From Actinomycetaceae bacterium TAE3-ERU4 (lineage in GTDB: Bacteria > Actinomycetota > Actinomycetes > Actinomycetales > Actinomycetaceae), in NCBI GenBank assembly GCA_019218365.1, contig JAHUUJ010000004.1, positions 142,453-206,452 of the forward strand: a DNA stretch of 64,000 nucleotides, read 5' to 3'. This document shows, in pieces, positions 1 through 8,759 of the stretch. How positions within the stretch are numbered: position 1 is the stretch's first letter; each line of letters begins with the position of its first letter. A program made the translations under genes and the position numbers. The notes below the pieces were generated by a model. It had not been told where the DNA came from, made no database searches, and was given only the letters and a program-made list of their open reading frames with translations.

Positions 1-1803
1 GTTGAAGTTCCTGTTCTTGCTCACTCGGCAGCAGAAATGGACAAGGGAGCTGGAATCGCAATGTGCTGTACTTTTGGTGACATTACCGACGTACAGTGGT
101 GGCGCGAGCTTAATTTGCCAATGCGCTCAGTACTACGCAAAGATGGACGCCTGATCGCAGAAACTCCAGAGTGGATTACAGACGAGTCTGGGCGCGCGCT
201 CTATGCTGAATGTGCAGCTAAAACTACATTCTCCGCTCGTAAAGTAATCGTTGAAGCTCTTATTTCTACCGGGCAAATGCTAGGTGAGCCTAAGCCTACC
301 CAGCGTATGACTAACTTCTTTGAAAAGGGCGATAAACCCTTGGAAATTGTAACCTCACGTCAGTGGTATATTCGCAACGGGGGCCGTGAATACACACGCG
401 CTTCTTCTTCTACAGATTTACGGGAAGAACTAATTGCACGTGGCCAAGATTTGGAGTTCCATCCTGATTTCATGCGCGTGCGTTACGAAAACTGGGTTAA
501 GGGGCTAAATACTGACTGGCTAGTTTCTCGTCAGCGTTTCTTTGGGGTTCCGCTGCCCTTGTGGTACCGCATCACTGAAGCTGGAGATGTTGACTACTCC
601 CAGGTCCTAGCTCCCTCGTTGGACATGCTTCCAGTTGATCCAACGGTTGATTGCCCGCCTAATTTTAGTGAAGAACAGCGTGATATTCCTGGTGGATTCA
701 CCGCTGAGCTTGACATCATGGATACCTGGGCAACTTCTTCACTGACTCCAGAACTAGCTACTGGTTGGCTTGAGGATGAAGAATTATTCTCTAAGCTCTT
801 TCCAATGTCTGTGCGTCCGCAAGGACAAGATATAATCCGTACTTGGTTGTTCTCCACCGTGGTTCGTTCCCACCTTGAGTTCAATTCGCTTCCTTGGAAA
901 CACGCCACAATTTCTGGATGGATTCTCGACCCTGACAGGAAGAAAATGTCAAAGTCCAAGGGAAATGTTGTCACCCCTATGGGACTTTTAGAAAAGCACG
1001 GGTCAGATGCAGTGCGTTATTGGGCGGCATCAGCTCGATTAGGTACTGACGCAGCTTTTGATGAAGCCCAGATGAAGGTTGGACGTCGTCTAGCTATCAA
1101 ACTTTTGAATGCTTCTAAGTTTGCTTTAACTATGGATGCTGACGAAAAGAAGATTCTTTTGGATCCAAATTTGGTCACCACGCCAATTGATAAGGCGGTA
1201 TTGGCAAAATTGGGAACTGTAGTTAAACAAGCTACCGATGCGTTTGAGGTTTTTGACCATACTCGTGCTCTAGAAGTTACGGAATCCTTCTTCTGGCAGT
1301 TCACCGATGATTATCTTGAACTTGTAAAGGAACGTGCATATAACCGTGAGGGGCTGTGGTCTATCGAAGAAGCTAATTCCGCTCGCGCGGCACTAGCACT
1401 GGTAGTTAATACCGTTGTACGTTTGTTAGCTCCTTTCTTGCCCTATAGCGCAGAAGAAGTATGGTCTTGGTACCGTGAAGGTTCAATCCATGTTTCCAGT
1501 TGGCCAATAGTAGATGAGTTTATTTCTGTTGCGGGAGATTCTTCTTTGCTAGAAGTAGCAGCAGGTGCTTTGATTGCACTGCGTAAGATAAAGTCAGAAG
1601 CTAAGGTATCCCCCAAGACCCCCATTCTCAGTGCAATTCTTGAAGTCCCTGAAGGTAGTGCAAAGCACCTTGAATTGTTACGACAGGACTTGGAAAAGGC
1701 TGCGGTGGTTACCGGTACTTTAGAGTTCACCGAAACCGCTTGTGAATCAATCACTATGCAGTCCTCTACTCTAGGCGAACCCCCTGCTAAAAAGCGAAAG
1801 TGA
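1..1803 (+). CDS. valS: Valine--tRNA ligase, 5'-truncated by window edge
   Basis: Class I aminoacyl-tRNA synthetase that charges tRNA-Val in the cytoplasm. The frame is open from base 1, so the N-terminus with the HIGH motif lies outside the window; about 600 C-terminal residues remain. The start keeps part of the CP1 editing domain (DKGAGIAM). The catalytic KMSKS motif is read at 943-957. It is followed by the helical anticodon-binding domain and a charged C-terminal end. The stop is 6 bases before the next start codon, so it probably forms an operon with the acyl-CoA ligase downstream. Identification is firm; only the missing 5' end is unknown. Confidence 0.97.
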   Translation, partial: VEVPVLAHSAAEMDKGAGIAMCCTFGDITDVQWWRELNLPMRSVLRKDGRLIAETPEWITDESGRALYAECAAKTTFSARKVIVEALISTGQMLGEPKPTQRMTNFFEKGDKPLEIVTSRQWYIRNGGREYTRASSSTDLREELIARGQDLEFHPDFMRVRYENWVKGLNTDWLVSRQRFFGVPLPLWYRITEAGDVDYSQVLAPSLDMLPVDPTVDCPPNFSEEQRDIPGGFTAELDIMDTWATSSLTPELATGWLEDEELFSKLFPMSVRPQGQDIIRTWLFSTVVRSHLEFNSLPWKHATISGWILDPDRKKMSKSKGNVVTPMGLLEKHGSDAVRYWAASARLGTDAAFDEAQMKVGRRLAIKLLNASKFALTMDADEKKILLDPNLVTTPIDKAVLAKLGTVVKQATDAFEVFDHTRALEVTESFFWQFTDDYLELVKERAYNREGLWSIEEANSARAALALVVNTVVRLLAPFLPYSAEEVWSWYREGSIHVSSWPIVDEFISVAGDSSLLEVAAGALIALRKIKSEAKVSPKTPILSAILEVPEGSAKHLELLRQDLEKAAVVTGTLEFTETACESITMQSSTLGEPPAKKRK

Positions 1804-1809
1804 GCTGAA

Positions 1810-3723
1810 ATGTTCGGTAGCAAAAACCCTGATCCTATAGCTGAAGTAGAAGAAACCAATTTAGATTCTTCTGCACAATCGCAGGAAAAGCCAGGAGAAA
1901 CAGAAGTATTTGAGTGGCATGGCCCAGTTATGGCTAAAACCGACTCTTCTATGACTCTTCCTTGGCTTTTAGCCGATAGGGTCTCCCGCGCTGCACACTT
2001 TACGCTAATTGAGGTTAAGAACTCTCTTGGCCGTGGTTGGCGTCGAGTTACCGCCGAAGAATTTGCTGCTGATGTCATGACAACCGCAAGAGGTCTAGTT
2101 GGTTTGGGACTTGCTCCCGGTGATTCCATTGGAATTATGGCCCATACCTCCTACGAGTGGACTTTATTAGATTTTGCTTCTTGGTCCGCTGGGTTAGTGG
2201 TAGTTCCAATTTATGAAACTTCGTCTTCAGAACAGATTTCTTGGATTGCTACTAATTCTAATTTACGGCTTGTCGTTACTGAGACTGACGCAATGCGTCG
2301 ATTGGTACATTCATCAGTTCCGGAAGGCCAGCTACTTGACGTATTAGCTCTTGATGATTCAGGAATTGTCAGGATTAAAGAAGCTGGACGTGAAGTAGCT
2401 GAGGCTGCTGTGGAAGAGCGTACTGCTTCTTTAAATACAGATTCGTTAGCTACCATTATTTATACTTCCGGTACTACTGGACGTCCTAAAGGAGTAGAAC
2501 TAACTCACGGCAATTTCACTATTTTAGCCTTAAATGGACACGAATGGATGCCAGAGATTTCCAATACAAAGGATTCTCGTTTACTTTTGTTCTTGCCATT
2601 GGCACACGTATATGCCCGTTTCTTGGAGGTCTTCCAGATTTCCGGAGAGGGAGTTCTTGGACATACGCCGAACGTAAAGAGTTTGCTGGATGATTTAGCT
2701 ACCTTCCGACCTACCTGTCTTTTAGCAGTCCCGCGTGTACTGGAAAAGATTTACAACTCGGCAGACGCTAAAGCTTCTTCTTCTAAAACTAAAAGTCGTA
2801 TTTTTCGTTGGGCTGTTCGTGTAGCAATTGATTATTCTCAGGCTTTAGATACTGAAAACGGTCCGACCAAAACCTTACGTTCACAGCATTTATTGGCGGA
2901 TCGTCTGCTTTATTCTAATTTGAGATCTCTCTTAGGTGGAAATGTTAAGTATGTAATTTCCGGTGGCGGCCCTCTCGGATTACGTTTGGGACATTTCTTC
3001 CGTGGAGTAGGACTTAATATTCTGGAAGGCTACGGTCTTACCGAGTGCTTAATTGCCTCTGTTAATACCGTCCGTCTAACTAAGATTGGCACTATTGGTC
3101 CTCCTATTTCTACTTTAGGGTTCCGGATTTCTGATGAGGGTGAGATTCAGATTTCTGGGCCTTCTGTGATGCGCGGATACCATAATAATCCTGAAGCAAC
3201 TAAAGATGCCTTTACGGAAGATGGATGGTTCCGCACTGGGGACATTGGTTCCGTTGATTTTAACGGCTACGTTAAAATCACTGGGCGGGCCAAAGAGCTG
3301 ATTGTTACTGCAGGAGGTAAGAATGTGGCTCCCGCAGTTCTAGAAGATCCCCTACGTGGGCACCCGCTTATTAGTCAGGTTGTAGTAGTGGGAGATAAAC
3401 GTCCATTTATTGCTGCCTTGATTACCCTGGATGCGGAGATGCTCCCTCTGTGGCTTACTAATCACGGGCTTCCTCATATGGATGTGGCCCAGGCCGCCCG
3501 CCACCCCGAAGTAATCGCAGCGCTGGAGCGTGCTGTAGAACGGGCTAATTCTCAGGTATCTAGAGCAGAATCTATCCGTAAGATTAAAGTTCTAGTAACT
3601 GATTTTACCGAGGATAACGGGATGCTTACCCCCTCTATGAAGGTAAAACGCCCACAGGTGCTGGCTGCTTTTAAATCTGAGATTGACGAAATTTACGGCG
3701 GCCCTGCTGAGCATAGACGTTAA
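1810..3723 (+). CDS. Long-chain fatty acid--CoA ligase (AMP-binding, FadD15-like)
   Basis: Acyl-adenylating enzyme that activates fatty acids to acyl-CoA. The AMP-binding P-loop motif (TIIYTSGTTGRPKG) lies near residues 215-230, an acyl-CoA synthetase motif (EGYGLTE) near 415, and the adenylation hinge region (GWFRTGDIG, then TGRAKELIVTAGGKN) near 475-500. The length, 637 residues, fits actinobacterial FadD15-type synthetases; the first 40 or so residues are acidic and outside the domain. It follows valS by 6 bases, with only a weak purine-rich ribosome site, so translational coupling is likely. The 3' end is a strong hairpin. The substrate chain length cannot be told from sequence. Confidence 0.9.
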   Translation: MFGSKNPDPIAEVEETNLDSSAQSQEKPGETEVFEWHGPVMAKTDSSMTLPWLLADRVSRAAHFTLIEVKNSLGRGWRRVTAEEFAADVMTTARGLVGLGLAPGDSIGIMAHTSYEWTLLDFASWSAGLVVVPIYETSSSEQISWIATNSNLRLVVTETDAMRRLVHSSVPEGQLLDVLALDDSGIVRIKEAGREVAEAAVEERTASLNTDSLATIIYTSGTTGRPKGVELTHGNFTILALNGHEWMPEISNTKDSRLLLFLPLAHVYARFLEVFQISGEGVLGHTPNVKSLLDDLATFRPTCLLAVPRVLEKIYNSADAKASSSKTKSRIFRWAVRVAIDYSQALDTENGPTKTLRSQHLLADRLLYSNLRSLLGGNVKYVISGGGPLGLRLGHFFRGVGLNILEGYGLTECLIASVNTVRLTKIGTIGPPISTLGFRISDEGEIQISGPSVMRGYHNNPEATKDAFTEDGWFRTGDIGSVDFNGYVKITGRAKELIVTAGGKNVAPAVLEDPLRGHPLISQVVVVGDKRPFIAALITLDAEMLPLWLTNHGLPHMDVAQAARHPEVIAALERAVERANSQVSRAESIRKIKVLVTDFTEDNGMLTPSMKVKRPQVLAAFKSEIDEIYGGPAEHRR

Positions 3724-3734
3724 ATTCATTTTAT

Positions 3735-3778
3735 ATAGTGGGGCCTCACGAAGTATCTATTTCGTGAGGCCCCACTAT
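3735..3778. terminator. Bidirectional terminator, convergent acyl-CoA ligase/clpX
   Basis: Perfect 18-bp inverted repeat (arms 3735-3752 and 3761-3778, core GTGGGGCCTCACGAA) with an 8-base loop between the two convergent stop codons. It can serve both strands. Confidence 0.85.
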
Positions 3779-3785
3779 GTTAGTA

Positions 3786-5045
3786 CTAAGCGCTTTTTCT
3801 TCCCTGAATTTGAGATTTTGGCGTAAGTATCGGATCAGCCCCGTCAGTAACAACTTCTGGAGTAATTGTCACTTTACCGATACCGGGAACTGATGGAAGT
3901 TCAAACATCGTTTCTGAAAGTGTAGTTTCGATGATTGAAGATAGAGCCCGTGCTCCAGTAGCCCGACTTGCTGCCTTAGTAGCGATAGCGCGTATAGCTT
4001 CTGGAGTGAACTCTAATTCCACACCATCTAACGCGAATAGGTGGCTGTATTGCTTTACTAATGAATTTCGGGGTTCGGTAAGCACCCGTTCTAAATCTTC
4101 AATCTGTAACTCAGAAACCGTTGCTAACACGGGCAAACGGCCAATAAATTCAGGAATCATACCAAATTTATGTAAGTCCTCTGTAGTTACCTGTGAGTAT
4201 AAATCACCATGTTCAGCGTCAGATTTAAGATCAGAGCCGAATCCGGTAGTACGTTTGCCAAGACGTGATTTAACAATCGTATCTATCCCGGCAAAAGCTC
4301 CAGCTGCAATAAAAAGAATCCCGGATGTATCAATTTCAATAAATTCCTGGTGCGGGTGCTTTCTTCCAGGATTAGGAGGAACCGATGCCTTGGTGCCTTC
4401 AATAATCTTAAGTAGCGCCTGCTGTACACCCTCCCCCGAAACGTCACGGGTAATAGAGGCATTTTCTGCCTTTCGGGCTATTTTATCAATTTCGTCTATA
4501 TAGATAATTCCTCGCTGTGCACGGGATATGTCCCCGTCAGCAGCTTGGATTAATTTGAGAAGAATATTCTCAACATCTTCACCTACATATCCGGCTTCGG
4601 TAAGAGCAGTAGCATCAACTATGACGAAAGGAACTTCCAACATTTTGGCAAGTGAACGCGCAAGATGTGTTTTTCCCACTCCGGTTGGGCCAAGCATGAG
4701 AATATTCGATTTCGTCATTCCCATGTTAACGTCTTCATTTTGATTTTCGTTATTTACACGTTTGTAGTGATTATAAACTGCGATGGCTAATGCGCGTTTA
4801 GCACTGTCTTGTCCAATAACGTAACGGTTTAAGAATTCGTATATTTCTTTTGGCTTAGGTAATTCGGTGAGGGCTACCGGTGCAGAAGATTGATCTGTTT
4901 CTTCACCGAGGATTTCGTTACAAAGTTCCACGCATTCGTTACAGATATATACGCCGGGACCACCGATTAGCTTCCTTACTTGTTTTTGGCTTTTTGCACA
5001 GAAAGAGCACTTAAGTAGTTCGGTGGTGTCGCTAATGTGGGTCAT
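3786..5045 (-). CDS. clpX: ATP-dependent Clp protease ATP-binding subunit ClpX
   Basis: AAA+ unfoldase that feeds substrates to ClpP. The N-terminal C4 zinc-binding domain is complete (Cys13, Cys16, Cys35, Cys38). Walker A (GPTGVGKT) is at residues 119-126 and Walker B is IIYIDEID. An RTTGFGSDL stretch matches the ClpP-contacting IGF-type loop region. Length, 419 residues, is typical. The ATG is preceded by a clear GGAGG site. It is downstream of clpP2 on the same strand, but an 18-bp hairpin lies between them, so it may have its own promoter in 5046-5117 or depend on readthrough. Confidence 0.97.
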   Translation of the reverse strand: MTHISDTTELLKCSFCAKSQKQVRKLIGGPGVYICNECVELCNEILGEETDQSSAPVALTELPKPKEIYEFLNRYVIGQDSAKRALAIAVYNHYKRVNNENQNEDVNMGMTKSNILMLGPTGVGKTHLARSLAKMLEVPFVIVDATALTEAGYVGEDVENILLKLIQAADGDISRAQRGIIYIDEIDKIARKAENASITRDVSGEGVQQALLKIIEGTKASVPPNPGRKHPHQEFIEIDTSGILFIAAGAFAGIDTIVKSRLGKRTTGFGSDLKSDAEHGDLYSQVTTEDLHKFGMIPEFIGRLPVLATVSELQIEDLERVLTEPRNSLVKQYSHLFALDGVELEFTPEAIRAIATKAASRATGARALSSIIETTLSETMFELPSVPGIGKVTITPEVVTDGADPILTPKSQIQGRKSA

Positions 5046-5117
5046 TTGGCCTCCGTCTTTAGCGTCTGCAGATGCGATTACTTAAAGAGCTTAACGGTAC
5101 TTACCTTAGCTCTTGTG

Positions 5118-5166
5118 CTAACACGCGCACGAGACCTCGATATTTAGTGTCTCGTGCGCGTGTTAG
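5118..5166 (-). terminator. Hairpin between clpP2 and clpX
   Basis: Perfect 18-bp inverted repeat (5118-5135 with 5149-5166, arm CTAACACGCGCACGAGAC) and a 13-base loop. No T-tract follows on either strand, so it may be a U-less terminator, an attenuator or a processing site that sets the clpX level apart from clpP. Confidence 0.7.
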
Positions 5167-5174
5167 AAGAAGTA

Positions 5175-5819
5175 TTAGGCGTTCACCTTACGGCTGGCCA
5201 ATACCTGATCAATTAGCCCATATTCTAGAGCCTGCTGAGCGGTTAGGATTTTATCTCGGTCAATATCGCGCGAAACTTGTTCCTTAGTGCGCCCACTATG
5301 CGCTGCTAGCGTGTTTTCTAGCCAATCGCGCATACGGTCCATCTCATCTGCCATGATTTCAATATCTGAGGCCTGTCCTCGCATACCTTCCATTGCGGGC
5401 TGATGAATCAGCACTCGCGCGTTAGGAAGGGCGAGGCGTTTCCCAGGAGATCCCGCAGCTAATAACACAGCAGCGGCAGAGGCTGCCTGCCCAAGGCAGA
5501 CAGTCTGTATTTCTGGGCGAATGTACATCATGGTGTCATAAATAGCCGTTAGAGCAGTGAACGATCCTCCGGGACTGTTAATGTACATGGTAATCATTGC
5601 ATCAGGATCTTGGGACTCCAAGACCAGTAGCTGCGCCATCACATCGTCAGCAGAAGCGTCATCTACCTGTACACCTAGAAATACAATTCGGTCTTCAAAT
5701 AGTTTTGCGTAAGGATCCTGACGCTTAATTCCATAAGCGGTGCGCTCCTCGAACTGCGGCAGCACATATCGTGCTTGTATATCGGGACGAACTAGTCCTT
5801 GTGGGGATTGAATGGTCAT
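5175..5819 (-). CDS. clpP2: ATP-dependent Clp protease proteolytic subunit (ClpP2)
   Basis: Serine protease subunit of the Clp complex. The catalytic triad is visible as Ser114 (GQAASAAA), His139 (ARVLIHQP) and an Asp around 185 (SRDIDRD). The oligomerisation region has the family pattern [12 protein letters not shown]. It is 214 residues long. Actinobacteria form mixed ClpP1/ClpP2 tetradecamers, and the partner gene clpP1 ends 26 bases upstream, so the two are cotranscribed. The ATG has an AGAGG-type ribosome site. It retains a full triad, so it is expected to be active. Confidence 0.96.
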   Translation of the reverse strand: MTIQSPQGLVRPDIQARYVLPQFEERTAYGIKRQDPYAKLFEDRIVFLGVQVDDASADDVMAQLLVLESQDPDAMITMYINSPGGSFTALTAIYDTMMYIRPEIQTVCLGQAASAAAVLLAAGSPGKRLALPNARVLIHQPAMEGMRGQASDIEIMADEMDRMRDWLENTLAAHSGRTKEQVSRDIDRDKILTAQQALEYGLIDQVLASRKVNA

Positions 5820-5845
5820 TTTTACCTCTTCGTACCTTATCTTTA

Positions 5846-6460
5846 TCAGGAAACGCCACCGCCGCCAGAAACATCTGCGGCGCCACTTACAACATGGTCA
5901 ATGAAGCCGTATTCGAGGGCTTCGTGGGCAGTAAACCAGCGGTCACGGTCTGAGTCTGCGAGAATCTGCTCAAGTGATTTACCGGTACGTTCTGCAGTAA
6001 TCTGCGCTAGGGTTTTCTTCATCTGAATAATTAGGTCAGCATTAATCCTAATGTCCGAGGCTGTTCCACCGGCACCGCCCGATGGTTGGTGCATAAGAAT
6101 TCGTGCATGCGGGGTTGCATATCTCTTTCCGGGAGCCCCAGAGGTTAGAAGATGCTGTCCCATCGAAGCTGCCATTCCCATTGCAACTGTTGCCACGTCA
6201 GGCTTAATAAATTGCATGGTGTCATAAATTGCCATCCCGGCCGTAACAGAACCTCCAGGACTATTGATGTACAGGTAAATGTCACGTTCAGGGTCTTCTG
6301 CAGCCAATAACATCATCTGTGCACAGATAAGATTGGCGTTGTCGTCGCGCACTTCTTCTCCGAGCCAGATAATGCGCTCTTTCATCAATTTCGAGTACAC
6401 ATGTTGGCTCATTCCCATCGAAGCGGCACTGGCTTCGCTATGGTTACTTGGATAGGTCAC
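5846..6460 (-). CDS. clpP1: ATP-dependent Clp protease proteolytic subunit (ClpP1)
   Basis: First ClpP subunit of the pair. Catalytic Ser99 (GMAASMG) and His124 (ARILMHQP) are visible, and the C-terminal DSDRDRW stretch supplies the Asp. I choose the GTG at 6460 as start because AAGGAG sits 7 bases before it; an ATG 51 bases upstream gives 17 extra residues but has no ribosome site. This makes 204 residues, with a short N-terminal leader before the conserved domain. Transcription probably starts near 6518 from the promoter with the ClgR-like site. Glycine-rich ends (GGGG) close the protein. Confidence 0.95.
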   Translation of the reverse strand: MTYPSNHSEASAASMGMSQHVYSKLMKERIIWLGEEVRDDNANLICAQMMLLAAEDPERDIYLYINSPGGSVTAGMAIYDTMQFIKPDVATVAMGMAASMGQHLLTSGAPGKRYATPHARILMHQPSGGAGGTASDIRINADLIIQMKKTLAQITAERTGKSLEQILADSDRDRWFTAHEALEYGFIDHVVSGAADVSGGGGVS

Positions 6461-6524
6461 GAAATCTCCTTGGTATCCTTCGGCCTTATTTTCTAAATGT
6501 CTTGCCTTCAAAATTAACCGGTTT

Positions 6525-6568
6525 ATTATAGTTTTTCCTATTTCGCTCGGTTCTTTTCGCTTTAGGCG
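6525..6568 (-). promoter_or_regulatory. clpP1P2 promoter with ClgR-like operator
   Basis: On the minus strand a perfect -10 box TATAAT (6530-6525) stands 65 bases before the clpP1 GTG. There is no good -35 (GAACCG). At 6568-6558 the sequence CGCCTAAAGCG, followed by AA, fits the core of the ClgR consensus reported for actinobacteria (CGCYNANRGCGWW). Its centre is about 45 bases before the expected start point, where an activator would sit. Confidence 0.6.
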
Positions 6569-6577
6569 CAGGTAATT

Positions 6578-6628
6578 TTAAATGAGGTGTCCCGGGATAC
6601 CCTTGGGCTCCCGGGACACCTCATTTAA
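6578..6628 (-). terminator. tig terminator
   Basis: Perfect 20-bp inverted repeat (6578-6597 with 6609-6628) around an 11-base loop, placed 14 bases after the tig stop and just upstream of the clpP1 promoter. It separates tig from clpP transcription. No long T-tract follows. Confidence 0.8.
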
Positions 6629-6642
6629 GTTTCAGAAGATAA

Positions 6643-8109
6643 TCAGTCTTCTTTTTTAGCTGCAGTTTTCTTGGCTGCAGGCTTCTTTTCAGTAGCCTTC
6701 TTTGCAGTGGTCTTCTTGGCTGCAGGCTTCTTTTCAGTAGCCTTCTTTGCAGTAGTTTTCTTGGCTGCAGGCTTCTTTTCAGTAGCCTTCTTTGCAGTAG
6801 TTTTCTTGGCTGCAGGCTTCTTAGCAGGTTTTTCTTCCTGAGTTTCTTCTGCGGTGTCTTCACCAAGGGCGTCCTTGGTAAATTCACTCATGTCAACATC
6901 ATTTCCTTCCGTGTCCTTGACCTTGACATCAGCTAGCGAAGCAGCAACTGCCTTTGTACGAGCAAGCTCCGCATAGATAGAAGCCATCTGCTGCTGGTCA
7001 GAAAGCAGCTGCTGCGGTTCAATTCCATAAGCTTGAGATGCTTGGAATACAAACTGCAAGAGATCCTGCTGCTCAACTTTAACACCAGTTTCTTCAACAA
7101 GACGGTCAAGAAGAATCTCCTTACGCAGACTGGCTTCAGCCTGGGCGCGCAGTTCCTCCTTATTACCTTCCTGCCCCTCGACAGACTCATCAATAATCTG
7201 CTTGGGCAAAGGAAGCTCTACCTTTTCAGATAGGACCTCAACTAGCTTGTCGCGAGCATCAACAGCTTGCTCAGCACGCTTTTGATCTTCAACCTGCTTC
7301 TTAATATCAGCCTTTAGTTCTTCAACCGTATCGAATTCTGATGCCATCTGAACGAAATCTTCATCAACTTCCGGTAGCTCACGTTCCTTAACAGAACGAA
7401 CCGTAACCTTAATTACAGCCTTTTCTCCTGCGTGCTCACCACCGGCTAGTTCAGATTCAAAAGTGGTGTCTTCATCAACAGCAAGCCCGACAAGGGCCTC
7501 ATCAAGTCCTTCGAGCATGGTCTTGGAACCGACTTCATAGGAAACACCGGACATAGAATCGATTTCTTCGTCATCGATGCTAGCAGTAAGATCGATAGAA
7601 ACGAAGTCTCCATCTTTAGCCGCACGATCAGCGTTCTTCAGAGTGCCAAAACGCTTACGCAGGTTTTCAATCTCATTTTCTACGTCAGCATCCGCAACCT
7701 CAATCTGGTCAACGGTAATCTCAATGTCTTTTAGCTCTGGCAGTTCAAACTCAGGGACGCAGAGAATCTCAGCGGTGAAGACTAATTCGCCGTCGAATGC
7801 ACCACTTTCAGAAGGAATCTTGTCAATAGAAACTTCAGGCTGAGCCAAGGGCTTAATGTTGTTTTCCAGCAGGGCTTCACGGTAAAGACCACCAAGCGCT
7901 TTGTCAATAGCGGTCTGAATTACGTAAGAACGACCGATACGCTGGTCAATAATGCGCGGGGGAACCTTTCCCTTACGGAATCCAGGTACGCTAACCTGCT
8001 GGGAAATTTCCTTGTAGGCAGCCTTCATCGGCTGGTCCAGTTCCTGTGCGGGAACTTCGACTGTCAGCTTAACCTTGGTCGGTTCAAGGGTCTCAACGGT
8101 ACTCTTCAC
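6643..8109 (-). CDS. tig: Trigger factor with Lys/Ala repeat tail
   Basis: Ribosome-bound chaperone and peptidyl-prolyl isomerase. The N-terminal ribosome-docking signature GFRKGKVP is near residues 43-50; the FKBP-type PPIase domain (GDFVSIDLTASI to LDEALVGL) spans roughly 155-240; the helical C-terminal chaperone arms follow to about 410. From residue 430 the protein carries three 15-residue repeats (KKPAAKKTTAKKATE) and a partial fourth, a tail resembling histone H1 or actinobacterial HupB. At 488 residues it is longer than most trigger factors. The GTG start has GGAG 8 bases upstream. The chaperone assignment is certain; the tail's role is unknown. Confidence 0.96.
   Translation of the reverse strand: MKSTVETLEPTKVKLTVEVPAQELDQPMKAAYKEISQQVSVPGFRKGKVPPRIIDQRIGRSYVIQTAIDKALGGLYREALLENNIKPLAQPEVSIDKIPSESGAFDGELVFTAEILCVPEFELPELKDIEITVDQIEVADADVENEIENLRKRFGTLKNADRAAKDGDFVSIDLTASIDDEEIDSMSGVSYEVGSKTMLEGLDEALVGLAVDEDTTFESELAGGEHAGEKAVIKVTVRSVKERELPEVDEDFVQMASEFDTVEELKADIKKQVEDQKRAEQAVDARDKLVEVLSEKVELPLPKQIIDESVEGQEGNKEELRAQAEASLRKEILLDRLVEETGVKVEQQDLLQFVFQASQAYGIEPQQLLSDQQQMASIYAELARTKAVAASLADVKVKDTEGNDVDMSEFTKDALGEDTAEETQEEKPAKKPAAKKTTAKKATEKKPAAKKTTAKKATEKKPAAKKTTAKKATEKKPAAKKTAAKKED
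6646..6822 (-). repeat. 45-bp tandem repeat in the 3' end of tig
   Basis: Three full 45-bp units (6778-6822, 6733-6777, 6688-6732) and one partial unit (6646-6687). The first two are identical; the third differs at two bases. Each unit encodes KKPAAKKTTAKKATE. Near-identity at silent sites suggests recent expansion, so copy number may vary between strains. Confidence 0.95.
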
Positions 8110-8314
8110 TGCGAGTGCTCCAAATAATGCTAGTAGTTACGGCGTTGTCGCCAAGTCATACCCACCAATCCTAACGTAATGCCCAGAGACATAAAACTTA
8201 ACGAATGGTGGGTTCACGCACAGCGCAGATATTTTCCTATTTTTCTATCTTTTCTACACTTATCTCTAAGTTAAGCTGGAAGATTATTAGACAGATTGTT
8301 CAGAAAGAGACGAT

Positions 8315-8614
8315 ATGAATAACCCCAGGCGCTCCCCCGGTTGGTTTAGCGACATGCCCAAATACGCCTGGGGAGTATTGTTATTGGCAGTTTTAAGCTT
8401 CATAATTCAAGGAAAAGCACTGGCCGCCTTTAATAATCCACTCTCAAAGTGGCATGGCAATTTCATTCTCTATTATTTGGGCGCCGGTACCCTATTACTT
8501 GCTTTTGTCCTGCTAATTATTTTTGCTTTTATTTGTTGGAAAATAACAGAACAAAGACGCGATTTAATAAATCGGCAAATTGGGGAAGAACATTATAAAA
8601 AACACTACAGTTAG
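8315..8614 (+). CDS. Small membrane protein of unknown function
   Basis: A 99-residue protein I do not recognise. Two hydrophobic segments (about residues 17-35 and 53-75) suggest two membrane spans, with a basic N-terminus and a charged C-terminal tail (WKITEQRRDLINRQIGEEH). An AGAAAGAGA stretch upstream of the ATG is a modest ribosome site. It stands alone between tig, which is divergent, and an FMN reductase, and is followed by its own hairpin. Expression as a gene is likely but not proven. Confidence 0.6.
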   Translation: MNNPRRSPGWFSDMPKYAWGVLLLAVLSFIIQGKALAAFNNPLSKWHGNFILYYLGAGTLLLAFVLLIIFAFICWKITEQRRDLINRQIGEEHYKKHYS

Positions 8615-8651
8615 AAACACGTTATTTCATACGCTGTCGGCTAACGTGTTT
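8615..8651 (+). terminator. Hairpin after the small membrane protein gene
   Basis: 10-bp inverted repeat AAACACGTTA / TAACGTGTTT with a 17-base loop, directly after the stop codon; the right arm ends in TTT. Confidence 0.5.
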
Positions 8652-8759
8652 GCATTGGCCCTAAGTCCTAAATAGTCTAGTTAGGGACAGGGCTCTCACA
8701 GAGCTTGAGATGTTCTATTCCTCCCATGGAACCCAAGAACCAAATTGATTGGAGCTATC

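Noticed and set aside
1783..1800. Lys/Arg tail of valS resembling a nuclear localisation signal
   Set aside because: A short basic end of a bacterial enzyme; no biological meaning in this setting.
6621..6887. Lys/Arg/Leu-rich open frame overlapping the tig repeats in another frame
   Set aside because: It is a by-product of the 45-bp repeats, with no start signal; the trigger factor frame is clear.
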